This document shows positions 10,817 through 24,434 of a stretch of 64,000 nt of DNA, piece after piece. The notes under the pieces were generated by a model. The model did no database searches, was not told where the DNA came from, and was given only the letters and a program-made list of their open reading frames with translations. Within the stretch, counting starts at the first letter, position 1; every line of letters begins with the position of its first letter. The DNA is from Abelmoschus esculentus (lineage: Eukaryota > Streptophyta > Magnoliopsida > Malvales > Malvaceae), in the NCBI GenBank assembly GCA_035048815.1, contig JAUCBN010000035.1, forward strand, positions 13,161,001 to 13,225,000, written 5' to 3'. A program made the translations under genes and the position numbers.

Positions 10817-13800
10817 GAAAGAGACCGTTCACTTTGATATGCACACAAAGAGAGGGGTCATTCATCACGACATACGCTCTATGAGAGGGGTCGTCCATCA
10901 CGGTATACGCTTCTATGAAAGGGACCATTCATTATGACAGGTACTCGAAGAGAGGGGTCATTCATCGCAAAATACGCTCAATGAGAAGGGTCGTCCATGA
11001 CGGTATACGCTCAAAGAGAGGGACCGTTCATAATGATATGCTATCGAAGAGAGGGGTCGTTCATCACGATCCACGCTCAAAGAGAGGGACCGTTCACCAT
11101 GACATGCACTCGAAGAGAAGTGTCATTCATCGCAACTTACGCTCAATGAGAGGGGTCGTCCATCACGGTATACGATGAAAAAGAGGGACAGTTCACCATG
11201 ACATGCACTCGAAGAGAGGTGTCATTCATCACGACATACGCTCAAAGAGAGTGTCATCCATCACGGTATACGCTCGAAGAGAGGGACCGTTCACCAAGAC
11301 ATGCACACAAAGAGAGGGGTCATTCATCGCGACATACGCTCAAAGAAAGGGGTCATCCATCATGGTATACGCTCAAAGAGAGGTATCGTTCATTATGACA
11401 TATGCTCGAACAGAGGGGTCATGCACCGCGACATAAGCTCAAAGAGAGGGGTCGTCCATGACGGTATACGCTCTAAGAAAGAGACCGTTCATTATGACAA
11501 GCACCCGAAGAGAGGGGTCAATCATTGTGACATATGCTCCAAGAGAGGGATCGTCCATCATGTTATACGCTAGAGGAACCATTCATTATGACATACGCTC
11601 GAAGAGATGGGTCATAAACCGCGACATACAATAAAAGAGTAGGGTCAACCATCACGGTATACGTCTAAGAAAGGGACAATTCATTATGACATGTACTCGA
11701 AGAGAGGGGTCATTCTTCGCAATATACGCTCAAAGAGAGGGTTTGTCCATGACGGTATACGCTCAAAGAGAGGGGCCGTTCATTATGGCATGCACTTGAA
11801 TAGAGGGGTCATTCAACGCAACATACGTTCAAAAAAAAAGGTTCATCGACCATGATATTTTTCTTGAAAGAGCATCGACCACGGTATCTAAAGAACGACC
11901 GTTCATTATGACATGCTCTAAAGAGGGGTTATTCATCGCAACATAAGCTTAAACAGAGGGGGCGTCCATCACGGTATAGGCTCAAAGAGAGGGACCGTTT
12001 ATCATGACATGCACTCGAAGAGAGGGCTCATTCATCGCGACATACGCTCAAAGAAGGGGTCATCGACCATGGTATTCGCTCTAAGAGAGGGACCATTCAT
12101 TATGACATGCACTCGAAGAGAGGGGTTATTCATCGCGACATACGCTTAAAGAGAGGGGTCATTCATCACGGTATACGGTTAAAGAGAGGGACAGTTCATT
12201 ATGACATACGCACAAAGAGATGGGTCTTTCACCGAAAATACGTTGAAAGAGAGGGCTCGTTCATAACGACATGCGCTCGTAGACATGGGTCATTGATTAT
12301 AAGAAAGATCCCGTTCTAAGAAAGGGATGGTTTATTATAACATGCACTCGAAGAGAGTGGTCATTCTTTGCAACATATGCTCAAAGAGAGTGGTCGTCCA
12401 CGACGGTACACACTCAAAGAGAGGCACCATTCATTATCACGTTCTGTCGAACAGAGGGGTCATTCATCGTGACATACGCTCAAAGATAGGGGTCGTCCAT
12501 CACGGTATACACTCAAAGAGAGAAATCGTTCATTATGACATATGCTCAAAGAGAGGGGTCGTCCATCACGGCATACACTCAAAGAGTGGAATCGTTCATT
12601 TTGACATACACTTGAAGAGATGAGTCATTCACCGTGCCATAAGTCCATAGAGAGGGGTCATCCATCACGGAATACGCTCTAAGAATGTGACCGTTTATTC
12701 TAACATGCACTCGAAGGGAGGGGCCATTCATCGTGACATACGCTCAAAGAGAGGGATCGTCCATGATGGTATACGCTTAGAGTGCGAGAGAACGTTTATT
12801 ATGACATGCACTCGAAGAGAGGGGTCATTCATCGCGACATACGTTTAAAGAGAGGCGTCATCTATCACGGTATACGCTTAAAGAGAGTGATAGTTCACCA
12901 TGACACGCACTTAAAGAGACGGGTCATTGATTGCGACATACAATCAAAGATAGGGGTCGTCCATCACGGTATATGCTCAAAGAGAGGGACCGTTCATTAT
13001 GACATACGCTTGAAGAGAGGGGCCATTCACCGCGACATAGGCTGAAAGAGAGGGATCGTCCATCACGATATACGCTCTAAGAAAAGGACATTTCATAATG
13101 ACATGCAGTCGAAGGGAGTGGCATTTCATCGCGACATGCGCTCAAAGAGAAGGGTCGTCCATCACGGTATACGCTTTAAGAAAGGGACCGTTCATCATGA
13201 CATGCAATCAAAGAGAGGGGTCATTCATCACGGTATACACTCTGAGAAAGGGACCGTTCATTATGACATGCACTCAAAGAGAGGGGTCATTCATCGCAAC
13301 ATACGCTCAAACAGAGGGGTCGTCGATCACAGTATATGCTCAAATAGAGGGATCGTTCATTATAACATACGCTTGAAGAGAGGGGTCATTCATCTCGATA
13401 TACGTTCAAAGAGAAGGGTCGTCCATCACGGTATACGCCCTTAGAAAGGGATCGTTCACCATGACATGCACTCAAAGAGAAGTGTCATTCATCGCAACAT
13501 ACCCTCAAAGAAAGGGGTCAACGATCACGGTATATGCTCAAATAGAGGGACCGTACATTATGTCATGCACTCGAAGAGTGGGGTCATTCATCGCGACATA
13601 CGGTCAAAGAGCGAGACGTCCATCGCGGTATACGCTGAAAGAGAGGGGGCATTCATTATGACATGCACTCTCAGAGAAAGAAAGGGGTCATCCATCATAG
13701 TATACGCTCAAAGGGAGGGACATTTATTATGACATGAACTTGAAGATAGGGGTCATTCATCGTGACATACGCTCAAAGAGAGGGGTCGTTCATCATGTCA

Positions 13801-16800
13801 TAAGCTCAAAGAGAGGGACCGTTCATTATGACAAACGCTCGAAGAGAGAGGTCATTCACCACGATATACTCTCAAAGAGAGGAGTCGTCCATCACGGTAT
13901 ACGCTCTAAGAAAATGCCAGTTCAATATGACATACACTCGTTGAGAGGGGTCATTCATCGCGACATACGCTCAAAGAGAAGGGTGGTCAGTCCATTACGG
14001 TTTACGCTGTAAGAAAGGGACGGTTCATTAAGACATGTACTCGAAGAGGGGTCGTCGATCACGGTATACACACAAAGAGAGGGATCGTTCACCATGGCAT
14101 GCACTCGCAGAGAGAGGTCATTCATCGTGATATACGCTCAAAGAGAGGGGTCGTCCATCACGATATATGCTCAAAGAGAGGGACCGTTCATTATGAGATA
14201 TGCTCGAATAGAGGGGTCGTTCACCGCAATAAATGCTCAAAGAGAGGGGTCGTCCACCACGTTTTACTCTTAAAGAGACGGACCGTTCATTATGACATAC
14301 GCTCACAGAGAGCGGTCGTTCACCCTGATATACGCTCAAAGATTGCGGCGTCCGTCGCGATATACGCTCAAAGAGAGGGGTCGTTCATTAAGACATGCAC
14401 TCTCAGAGAAAGAAAGGGGTAGTCTATCACAATATACGCTCAAAGGTAGGGACTGTTTATTATGACATGTACTCGAAGATAGTGGTCATTCATCGTGACA
14501 TACGCTCAAAGAGAAGGGTCGTCCATCACGGCATATGCTCAAAGAGAGGGACAATTCATTATGACAAACGCTAGAAGAGAGAGGTCATTCACCACGACAT
14601 ACTCTCAAACAGAGGGGTCGTCCTTCACGGTATACGCTCTAAGAAAAGGCCGGTTCAATTTGACATGCACTCGTTGAGAGGGGTCGTTTATCGGGACATA
14701 CGCTCAAAGAGAAGGGTGGTCGATTCATCACGGTTTACGCTGTAAGAAAGGGAGAGTACATTATGACATGCACTCGAAGAGAGGGGTCATTCAACGTGAC
14801 ACGCTTAAAGAGAGGGGTCGTCGATCTTAGTATACGCATAAAGAGAGGGACCGTTCACATGGCATGCACACGAAGAGAGAGGTCATTAATTGTGACATAC
14901 GCTCAAAGAGAGGGGTCATCCATCACGATATACGCTCAAAGAGAGGGACTAATCATTATGAGATATGCTCGAAGAGAGGGGTCATTCATTGCGATATACG
15001 CTCAAAGAGAGGGGTCGTCCATCACTCGAAGATAGTGGCCAATCATGATGACATGCACTCGAAGATAGTGGTCTTTCATTGCGACATACGCCTAAAGAGA
15101 GGGGTCATCCATGAAGGTATATGCTCAAAGAGAGGGACCGTTCATTATGACATGCGCTCGAAGAGAGGGGTCATTCTTCGCGACATACACACAAGGAGGG
15201 GTCGTCCATGACGGTATACGGTCAAAGAGAGGGGTCGTCCACCATGCATGCACGCGAAAGAAGTGTCATTCATCACGACAAATGCTCAAAGAGAGGGGTT
15301 GTCCATCACGGTATACGCTCTAAGAAAGGGACTGTTTAGTATGACATGCACTGGAAGAGAGGTGTCATTCACCCTGACATATGCTCAAAGAGCGGGGGCT
15401 GACATCGAGATACATGCTCAAAGAGAGGGACCATTCATTATGACATACACTCGAAGCGAGGGGTCGTTCACCATGATATACGCTCAAAGAGAGGGGTCGT
15501 CCATCATGGTATACGCTCTAAGAAAGAGATCGTACATTATGTCATGCACTCAAAGAGGGTGGTCATTCATCACGACTTACGCTCAAAGAGAGGGGTCGTT
15601 CACCATGACATGCACTCAAAGAGAGGGGTCAATCATCGCAACATACACTCGAAGACAGTGGTCATCGATCACGGTATACACTCAAATAAAGGGATCGTTC
15701 ATTATTACATGCACTTGAAGAGAGGGGTTATTCATCGCGACATATGCTCAAAGAGAGTAATCATCCATCATGGTATACGCTCAAAGAGAGGGACCGTTCA
15801 TTATGACATTCACTCGAATATAAGGGTCATTCATCGCGAAATACGCTCAAAGAGAGGGACTGTTTACCCTAACATGCACTCGAAGAGAAGTGACATTCAT
15901 CGCAACATACGCTCAAAGAGAGGGGTCATCGATCATGGTATACGCTCAAAGAGAGGGACAGTTCATTATGACATGCAGTCGAAGAGTGGGGTCATTCATC
16001 GCGACATACGCTCAACGAGCGGCGGCTTCCATCACGATATACGCTCAAAGAGAGGGACCCTTCATTTTGAAAAGCACTTGAAGAGAGGGGTCGTCCATCA
16101 TAGTATACGCTCAAAGAGAGGGACAGTTCTTTATGACATGCACTCAAAGATTGTGATCATTCATCGCGACATACGCTCAAAGAGAGGGGTCGTCCATAAC
16201 CGGCAAACGCTCAAAGAGAGGGACCGTTCATTATGACATATGCTCAATGAGAGGAGTCATTCACCGTGACATACGCTCAAAGAGAGGGGTTGTCCATCAT
16301 GGCATATGCTCTAGGAAAGGGACAATTCATTATGACATGCACTCGAAGAGGGGTCATTCATCGTGACATATGCTCAAAGAGAGGGGTCATCCATCACAAT
16401 ATACGCTCAAAGAGAGGGACCGTTTAGTATGACATGCATTAGAAGAGAGGGGTCCTTTATCGCGACATACGCTCAAAGAGCAGTGGCGTCCATCACGGTA
16501 TACGCTAAAAGAGAGGTATAGTTCAATATGACATAAGCTGGAAGAGATGGGTCATTCACCCTGACATACGCTCAAAGAGAGGTGGCAGACATCGAGATAT
16601 ATGCTCAAAGAGAGGGACCATTCATTATGACATACGCTCAAAGCGAGGGTCGTTCACCGCGATATACCCTCAAAGAGAGGGGTCGTCCATCATGGTATAC
16701 GCTCTAAGAAAGAGATCGTACATTATGACATGCACTCGAAGAGGGTGGTCATTCATCACGACTTACGCTTAAAGAGAGGGATCGTCCATCACGGTATACA

Positions 16801-19224
16801 TTCAAAGAGAGGGGTCGTTCACCATGACATGCACTCGAAGAGAGGGGTCAATCATCGCAACATACACTCGAAGACAGGGGTCATCGATCATGGTATACGC
16901 TCAAATAAAGAGACCGTTCATTATGACATGCACTCGAAGATAGGGGTCATTCATCGCGACATGCTCAAAGACAGTGGTCGTCCATCACGGTATACGCTCA
17001 AAGAGAGGGACCGGCCTTTTACTTGTTAGTCACGGTAAAGCCCCCAAACGGCGTATTTTTTTGAAACGAGGCCCTGATTATGACATTCACTCGATGATTT
17101 CATCGCGACATACGCTCAAAGAGAGGGGTTTTCTATCACGGCATACGCTCAAAGAGAGGGGTCGTCCATTACAGTAAACACTCAAAGAAAGCGACTGTTC
17201 ATTATGACATACGCTTAAAGAGAGGGGTTATTCACCGCGACATACGCTCACATAGAAGAATCGTCCATCACGATATACACTCTAAGAAAGGGACCGTTAA
17301 TTAAGATATGCATTCAAAGAGATGTCATTCATCGCAACCGACGCTCAAAGAGAAGGGTCCTCTATCACGGTATGCACTCATAGAGAGGGACCATTCACAT
17401 GACATACACTCGAAGAGAAGGGTCAATCATCGCAACATATGTTGAAAGTGAGGGGTCATCGATCACGATATATGCTCAAAGAGAGGGACCATTCCTTATG
17501 ACATGCACTCGAAGAGAGGGGTCATTCATTGCGATATACTCTCAAAGAGAGGGGTTATGCATCACGTTATTCGCTAAAAGAGAGGGACTGTTCACCCTAA
17601 CATGCACCGAAGAGAAAGGTCATTCATCGGAACATATGCTCAATGAGAGGGGTCATCGATCACGGTATACGCTCAAAGAGAGGGACCGTTCGTTATGACA
17701 TGCACTCGAAGAAAGGGGTCATTCATCGCGACATACTCTCAAAGAAAGGGGTCGTCCATCACGGTATACGCTAAAAGAGAGGGACTGTTCACCCTAACAT
17801 GCACTCGAAGAGAAGTGACATTCATCGCAACATACGCTCAAAGAGAGGGGTCATCGATCACGGTATACGCTCAAAGAGAGGGACCGTTCATTACGACATG
17901 CACTCGAAGAGAGGGGTCATTCATCGCGACATACACTCAAAGAGCGGCGGCTTCCATCCCGGTATACGCTCAAAGAGAGGGACCGTTCATTATGACAAGT
18001 ACTGGAAGACTGTGGTCATTGATCGCGACATACGCTCAAAGAGAGGGGTCGTCCATAACAATATCCGCTCAAAGAGAGGGACCATTTTTTATTACATGCA
18101 CTCGAACATGGTGATCATTCATTGCGACATACGCTCAATGAGAGGGGTCGTCCATCACCAGCATACGCTCAAAGGGTGGGACCGTTAATTATGATATATG
18201 CTTAATGAAAGGAGTGGTTCACCGCGACATACGCTCAAAGAGAGGGGTTGTCCATCATGACATATGCTCTAAGAAAGGGACCGTTCATTATGACATGCAC
18301 TCGAAGAGAGGGGTCATTCATCGTGACATACGCTCAAAGAGAGGGGTCATCCATCACAGTATACGCTCAAAGAGAGGGACCGTTTAGTATGACATGCACT
18401 AGAAGAGAGCGGTCCTTTATCGCGACATACGCTCAAAGAGCGGTGGCGTCCATCACGGTATACACTCAAAGAGAGGGATCGTTTAATATGATATAAGCTG
18501 GAAGAGATGGGTCATTCACCCTGACATATGCTCAAAGAGCGATGTCAGATATCGAGATATACGCTGAAAGAGAGGGACCATTCATTATTACATATGCTCA
18601 ATGAGAGGAGTCACTCATCCCGACATACGCTCAAAGAGAGGTGTTGTCCATCATGGCATATGCTCTAAGAAAGGGACCGTTCATTATGACATGCACTCGA
18701 AGAGAGGGGATTTCATCGCGACATACGCTCAAAGAGAGGGGTCACTCATCACAGTATACTCTCAAAGTGAGTGACCGTTCATTATGACTTGCACTCGAAG
18801 ATAAGGGTCATTCATTGCGACATACACCAAAGAGAGAGGTCGTCTATCACGATATATGCTAAAAGAGGGATTGTTCATTATGACATGCTCGAAGAGAGAT
18901 CTCATTCATCATAATATCGCTAAAAGAGGGATCATCCATCACAGCATACGCTCAAAGAGAGAAACCATTCATTATGACGCTCGAAGAGAGTTATCATTCA
19001 CCGCGACATACGTTCAAAGAGAGGGGCCATTCACCACGTTATACATTCTATGAAAGGAACCTTTCTTTATGACATGCACTCGAAAAGAGGGGTCATTCAT
19101 CGCGACATATGCTTAAAGAGAGGGTCGTCCATCTCGGTATACGCTATAAGAAAGTGACCATTAATTATGACATGCACTCAAAGAGAGAGGTCATTTGTCG
19201 CGATATACGCTCAAAGACAGGTGT
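10817..19224 (+). repeat. 33/99-bp satellite array, block 2 (largest)
   Basis: About 8.4 kb of the same three-subunit satellite in the same orientation as all other blocks. It holds kilobase-scale internal repeats: a rare GATCGTACATTATG variant at about 15528 recurs at about 16713 (about 1185 bp), and a segment at about 15871 containing AAGTGACATTC recurs at about 17796 (1925 bp). The left edge follows an LTR 3' end (TATCA at 10816) and the right edge meets the reversed LTR at 19225. A short foreign insert is listed separately. Confidence 0.95.
17013..17076. other. Short non-satellite insert within block 2
   Basis: Between normal subunits lie about 64 bases that do not fit the 33-bp pattern (beginning GGCCTTTTACTTG, including a run of T). 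The satellite resumes at about 17077 with ATTATGACATTC. I do not recognise the sequence; no terminal repeats or target duplication are apparent. Confidence 0.6.
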
Positions 19225-20805
19225 TGATATGTGCCGAACTTGTTGATGGTGCTGAACGAAAAACTCTGATTGTAGGACCTAGGAAGGAAGCAAGTCTCTC
19301 GCAAGAAGTCGCTGCAAAAATGAATAATTAAGGATAAAGGATGAAAGGAATATGTGAAATGAATGAAAGGAATAGTTTAGGGACTGATTTGGAAGCGGAA
19401 GAGAAGTGATATGTGTTGTTGACAAGGGTCAATGGATATTTAGGACGTTTTATGGTGATGACAAAGGATCGGGAATGATGATGGAATGAGAGGATATGTA
19501 AGGATAGTGATATGGGGAAATGGAAATAGTATCTTAAAGATACTCAAGGAAGAAACTAGCTTATTGAAAACCTAATCATGAACCTTATATTGATCTTTAA
19601 GGGGTTTTGATAAACAGACTTTGACCCTTTTAGTATATTAAACTAAAAGAACAAGAAGTATCAAGATGGATAGAAAGGGGTTGATGCCAAAACTACAAAA
19701 TTACTTGATAAGTCGATAAAATTTTAAGAACTAAACGAGAGAAAATTCTCACAAAGGATAAAATATATTCTGAATTGTGTGTTTACAAAATGAAATTCAA
19801 GTCCTATTTAAAGTTTTCTAAGGCGTTTGGATGAAATGACATTTAACTATTCGGATAACCATTCATTTGAATGGTGTTTCCCTCCAAATCTATTAGAAGA
19901 GATGTAACTTTTCGGTTCAGCCTGCACAGTCCTTAGTAATTGGGTCATATATCGAGCTGCCAATATCATATTGATGTGATTCAACATTCGTTGGAGAGAT
20001 AAGAGATACAGGAACAACTTTACTGAAGAAACCGAAACCCAATTCGACACGTATCCTGCTCTAAATTGGAAAACAAGTGGACCATCATGAAACTGCCCAA
20101 TGAAGAGTGCTATCTCTTTGTTTTGGCGCCCACTTGCTTTCCCTCCATGATCTTGGCTCGCAATGTGGATTATGGTCGGTCTTGATTCTTGGTGAAGGGT
20201 AGGTGACCTTCAGGTGTTGAGTTGAGAGTGATAGCCAGAGCTGAGGTGAGCTAATCGAGCTGTGAGTGAGCTGAATTGAACTGAGCTATCTAGCTGAAAG
20301 ACTTAGCTAAAGTTTGAAGCTGAAATAAGCTAATCCGAGCTGCCTTTAGCAAAGTGAGCTGGTCCATTAGCTTCCTTATACTCTCTTCTAGTGTAAGGAG
20401 TGTTTTTGGAGCTGATCCGAATCTCCTAAATCCTCATTTTGAATTATGCTTCATTTGAGCTCGTATGATATTTTGAGCTGACACGGAGTGATCCTTTAGT
20501 CCTTTAAGTATTGTAGAAGTGTTCCATGCATGAGCCCTTGTGTTTCTATCATTACCTTTCATTTAGCTTCTTTTAAGCTCACTGAGTTGACTGAGCTAAC
20601 ACCGAGCTAATATTTACTCCTTGAGTTGTAGGTAAGTCCTATGAAGAAAACATAACAATAGAAATAATGAGAATACTTAAAATAACTTAATATAACTCTT
20701 AAGTAGCTTACTATAAAGTATATAAAAGTAATAAATACTAAGATCAGTGAGGTAACTCACCTTTGATCCCATGCGTGAAATGAAGCATGAAAGAATGAGA
20801 TAAAT
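19225..20805 (-). repeat. Reversed LTR, U3 end truncated
   Basis: It begins TGATATGTGCC on the plus strand (the reverse of an LTR 3' end) and follows the same order as 8498-10056: reversed promoter region with a decayed TATA box near 19805, AGCT-rich tract 20225-20620, and the ATGAGATAAATG block near its end. It stops short of the terminal CATCA found at 10056, because satellite begins directly at about 20806. Its first 270 bases are inverted relative to 10540-10816. Confidence 0.75.
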
Positions 20806-21261
20806 GTGAGGGGTCATTCATCGCGACATACGCTCAAAGAGAGGGTTGTCTATCACGGTATACGCTCTAAGAAAGGGACCCCTCACCATGACATGCACTC
20901 GAAGAGAGGGGTCTTTTTTCGCAACAGACACTCAAAGACAGAGGTCGTCCATCACGATATACGCTCTAAGAAAGGGACCATTAATTATGACATGCACTCG
21001 AAGAGAGGGGTCATTCATGGCAACATACGCTAAAAGAGTGGGGTCATTCATCATGGTGTACGCTCAAACAGAGGGACCGTTCACCATGGCATGCACTCGA
21101 AGAGAGGGGCTTTCATCGCGACATACGCTCAAAGAGAGGGGTCGTCCATCACGGCATACGCTCAAAGAGAAAGACCGTTCATTATGATATACGCTCGAAG
21201 AGAGGGATCATTCATCACTACATACGCTCAAAGAGAGGGCTTGTCCATCACGGTATATGTT
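20806..21261 (+). repeat. 33/99-bp satellite array, block 3
   Basis: About 455 bases of the three-subunit satellite between the truncated reversed LTR and the LTR of the Athila-like element. It ends mid-subunit (CACGGTATATG), as expected where a later insertion cut the array. Confidence 0.9.
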
Positions 21262-22550
21262 TGATGCGTGTCAAATATGCGCAATTAGTGCAAGTGAACA
21301 CGTCGCAAGTAATAAGTGATAAGTATTATCGAGTTATCGTCTCCTCAAGGATTGATATACTTAATATGCTTCCTTTAATCTTCTTGCTCTGTAAGACAAA
21401 AGTAAAGACACAAGTAAATTGGATGTTGATTATACTAAATACAAGAAACTAAATAGGATGAGATCAAATTTGAGACTGAGGACAGGATTCAGTTGTGTTG
21501 TATAGTTGATTTGATTTATCTGTTTCTATCCAATGCAATTGCACTACACTGCCTCGACAGTACTGCAGATTACTATCTTCGGCAGCGGTAGTGTTCTCTG
21601 TTGCGGCAATCCCTTGCTCTTGGGTAGATTTAGCAAAGTTCGACAAACTATTCTTCGATGGTTCCGCTTATCCCTAAGTCGAAACACTATTGATGATCAG
21701 TTCTTGATGATACCTCCCGACGTTAATCAATTATAACCAACAACCAATCCAACACTTCTTTTAGCCGCTGAAACTCCAACCTATCCCTAGGTCGAGTTAG
21801 TATCCTCCAATCAAGTTGAATACCACACTTACTCCTTTCGTGAGTCTAACTCTCCCGAGTCTAGACAAATAGATTACTTACAAACTTCTCTCCCGATCTT
21901 GGATGCAAGAACAAAGAATGACAAAGAGTAAGTAAACTTTGATATTTTATTACATTGAAACAAGAAACAAGATATAATCTCCTCTCACTAATACTCAACA
22001 ACTTTCACCTAGACCCTATGAAAGCTTAGAACATGATGGGAAGAATTGTTCCTAGGGTAAACCCTCTCAAATTCGGCTCTCCTAGTTCCTTGGACGGCTA
22101 TGCCTTATATAGGCTTGGCCTAGGGCAAACCTTTCCTAAATAGAATACAACTTGGAGTAGGTAACAAGTTATGTACATAGGTTAAATATTTCAAAGTTTA
22201 ATTCTTCTAGAAGGCTTTTTCCCGCGTGGCCTTGCCTTTGGGCTTTTGGTGTGTTGTTCAGCTCTGATCCTTGGGCTTCTTGTCCAGCAACATTCTCCAC
22301 ATTTTTCTCCTTAGTTTTCCTGCCATATTGATTTTTATCCTCTGCTGCCTCGGCATTAGGTCCTGCCTTGACCTCATTTTGCTGCCGCGGCAACACTTGT
22401 TTTTGCACAGACATGAAAATGCAGTAAAGTATGACTTTTCTATAAATGTTATCTTTAATAGCATCATCCTTAAATATATTACATTAAGTACATGCATTGG
22501 TTCAAATAGGTATAGAATTGATGATAAGGGCCTTCTTAGATAAACTCTAA
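21262..22550 (-). repeat. 3' LTR of the Athila-like element (inner end uncertain)
   Basis: It matches the right LTR from TGATGCGTGTC onward and again from about 22320 to 22525. Between them the right copy lacks about 790 bases that are present here. The inner (U3) end cannot be fixed because the right copy is cut by satellite; the true end may lie as far as about 23000. Fragments such as TGCCGCGGCA and related CGGCAG strings recur in it. Confidence 0.7.
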
Positions 22551-23223
22551 GTTCAAGACAAATAAATTTGGATTTAGTGTACTCTTCTTAAAACAACAAT
22601 TTCTTGATCCGATTTCGGGCACCTCAAGGATTGTGTTTTCTCCTTCTTATTTTCTTATTTCTTTTGCTATTCTTTCGAACATACTAAAGCCAATTTCGGG
22701 CACCTCTAGCATGAAGAAGAGTATTTCCTAAAGCCGGTGATAGGCACCTCTAATCACCTTTCCAAAGATCTAAGTCTTTATCACCTAAGTTTATTAAAAG
22801 AATTCCTATAGCCAAATAAGTCCCAAAAGTGTTTTAAAGTTCAACTTATAGTAAGCTTCTAAGTTTTTCTCCTTAAGTATCCTATAATTAAGCCTTCAAA
22901 ATAGAATCTAACTATGGTAAGGAGAAAGATTTCGATTGTCTTCAAGAATAAACTAAGACAATACTGATGATGGGCAGTGCAAGAGTATGGGTAACAATTT
23001 CAAGTGAAGTGATGGATATAAAACAAAAAATTTTATTACTAAAAACTTTATTTTCATGGAAGGGCCGCAACAGTAGATTGCCTCGGCAGTGGCTTTACAC
23101 CCCCAAACTCAAACCAAGCATTGTCCTCAATGATTTAGAAAAAATTAAGAGGCAGATAGTAATTAACAAAATATAATTAGTAGAAAAAATTATATGAGCA
23201 ACAAATAAAATAAAGAAGAGAAA
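22551..23223 (-). other. LTR remainder and 3' untranslated region
   Basis: No gene is visible. On the minus strand, at about 23095-23140, there is a GAGGACAATG followed by GTTTGGGGGTGT block, a combination that characterises the region after the coding sequence in Athila/Ogre-type elements. At 22605-22745 a GGGCACCTC motif or a close variant occurs three times. The rest is AT-rich. Confidence 0.5.
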
Positions 23224-24434
23224 TTATAATGATTTAGAAGAGCTTTCTTCCACAATTTGTTTTCTCGATCTTACTATTGATTGTTGTGCCCTTGGTGATG
23301 ACGATGGCTTTTCTCGTCTTTGTGGCTGAACTCTCGTTGGTATTGCTCGTTGCGTGGGCGCATTAACCTCTTCTCCTCCATCATCACTGTCCATTATTTT
23401 AAATATGTTCCTCCTTCATTCTCTGGATCTGCCCCGACATTTTGAATGCTTACCTCGGCAGTGTTTGAGCTCTGATTGACATAGGTATCTATCTCAGCTG
23501 ATAGACTGCCCATTGGGATTGGGGATCTTGGGGAGTGCTGAAGACTACCCTTCGTTTGGAAAGTCTTCTGCTGGCAGATGATGCCGCGATATGATCTGTG
23601 GCCCTAGATGGGTCAGCTGCGTGGAACTGTTGTTATGATCTGGAGGAGAAGAATGGCCTCGACCCTAGGCGCTGCTTTGACGAATATGTTTGCAGGGAAT
23701 TCTGGAAATTGCGCCCCTTGATTGGGGAAGTTCTGAATCATCATTTGGGCAAGAGTGTTGTTGAAGTCTCTCTGATATTCCATGTATCTCTGTTGGCGAA
23801 TGTCCATTGCTATCATCCTCTAAAGAATCTCTTGGTAGGGGTCTGTTGTGATAGTGGCTTGGGCAGTGTCAGGCATCTCTATCGTGTACTGGGCTCCGGC
23901 AGCAATGTCGGCCATGAACTACTGAGGGGTTGCCTGGACAGGCTTTGCCTGTGTGATCTGCATAACTCTGTGGTAGAATTCTTTTTTCCATCCTTGCCTG
24001 TTTGGTGTGTATTCATCCGTATCTTCTACTATACTCCTGCAGCAATGCACAAACCAGAGATTAAACAAGGGAAATATAAAAGGTCCACATTCCTTCTTAC
24101 TGCACTCTTGTTGTTGATGGATTGGATGAGCACCAATCTCTTGCGGTCCATTGTGCTGTTGTGGGAGGTGGGGATGAGACGTCTCTTGACAAAGGTACAC
24201 CATAGCTTAGCGTCGGGCTTTAGACTTTGCCTTGTTATAGAACCTTTATGGGCACCGGTTTCCCAAGGGGTATTATTGTAACAAATGTCATCTTTGATCA
24301 ACTTGTAGTCCTGAGTGGTAACATCCTCCATGAATTCGGCATGAACATCACGGATGGGTATGAGGCCACAAAAATCGTTGATTGCTTTGGCGTCAAGGTG
24401 GACAGGCTTACCTCGGTAGTGGACATAGAGATTG
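23224..24434 (-). pseudogene. C-terminal part of the plant-transposon-domain ORF, broken
   Basis: Read on the minus strand directly from the G1 insertion point, the translation starts YVHYRGKPVHLDAKAINDF and continues through PDAKLWCTFVKRRLIPTSH and LYFPCLISGLCIAAGV. This is the pattern of the 'putative plant transposon protein' domain found in Athila/Tat-related elements; its molecular role is unknown. Downstream are MDIRQQRYMEYQRDFNNTLA and a low-complexity charged tail ending KQIVEESSSKSL at about 23224. Several frameshifts and stops separate these blocks. The long open frame on the opposite strand (23598-24281) is a shadow. Confidence 0.75.
24430..24434. repeat. Target-site duplication (left) of G1
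   Basis: GATTG immediately before the left LTR of G1, identical to 32447-32451 immediately after the right LTR. A five-base duplication is the normal footprint of gypsy integrase. Confidence 0.9.

Noticed and set aside
22169..22543. Overlapping small ORFs on both strands in the Athila-like LTR
   Set aside because: They lie within an LTR, lack domains, and are not preserved in the right LTR copy.
23598..24281. A 227-codon forward ORF as a gene
   Set aside because: It lies opposite the decayed plant-transposon-domain ORF, whose conserved motifs are on the minus strand; no domain is recognisable in the forward frame.
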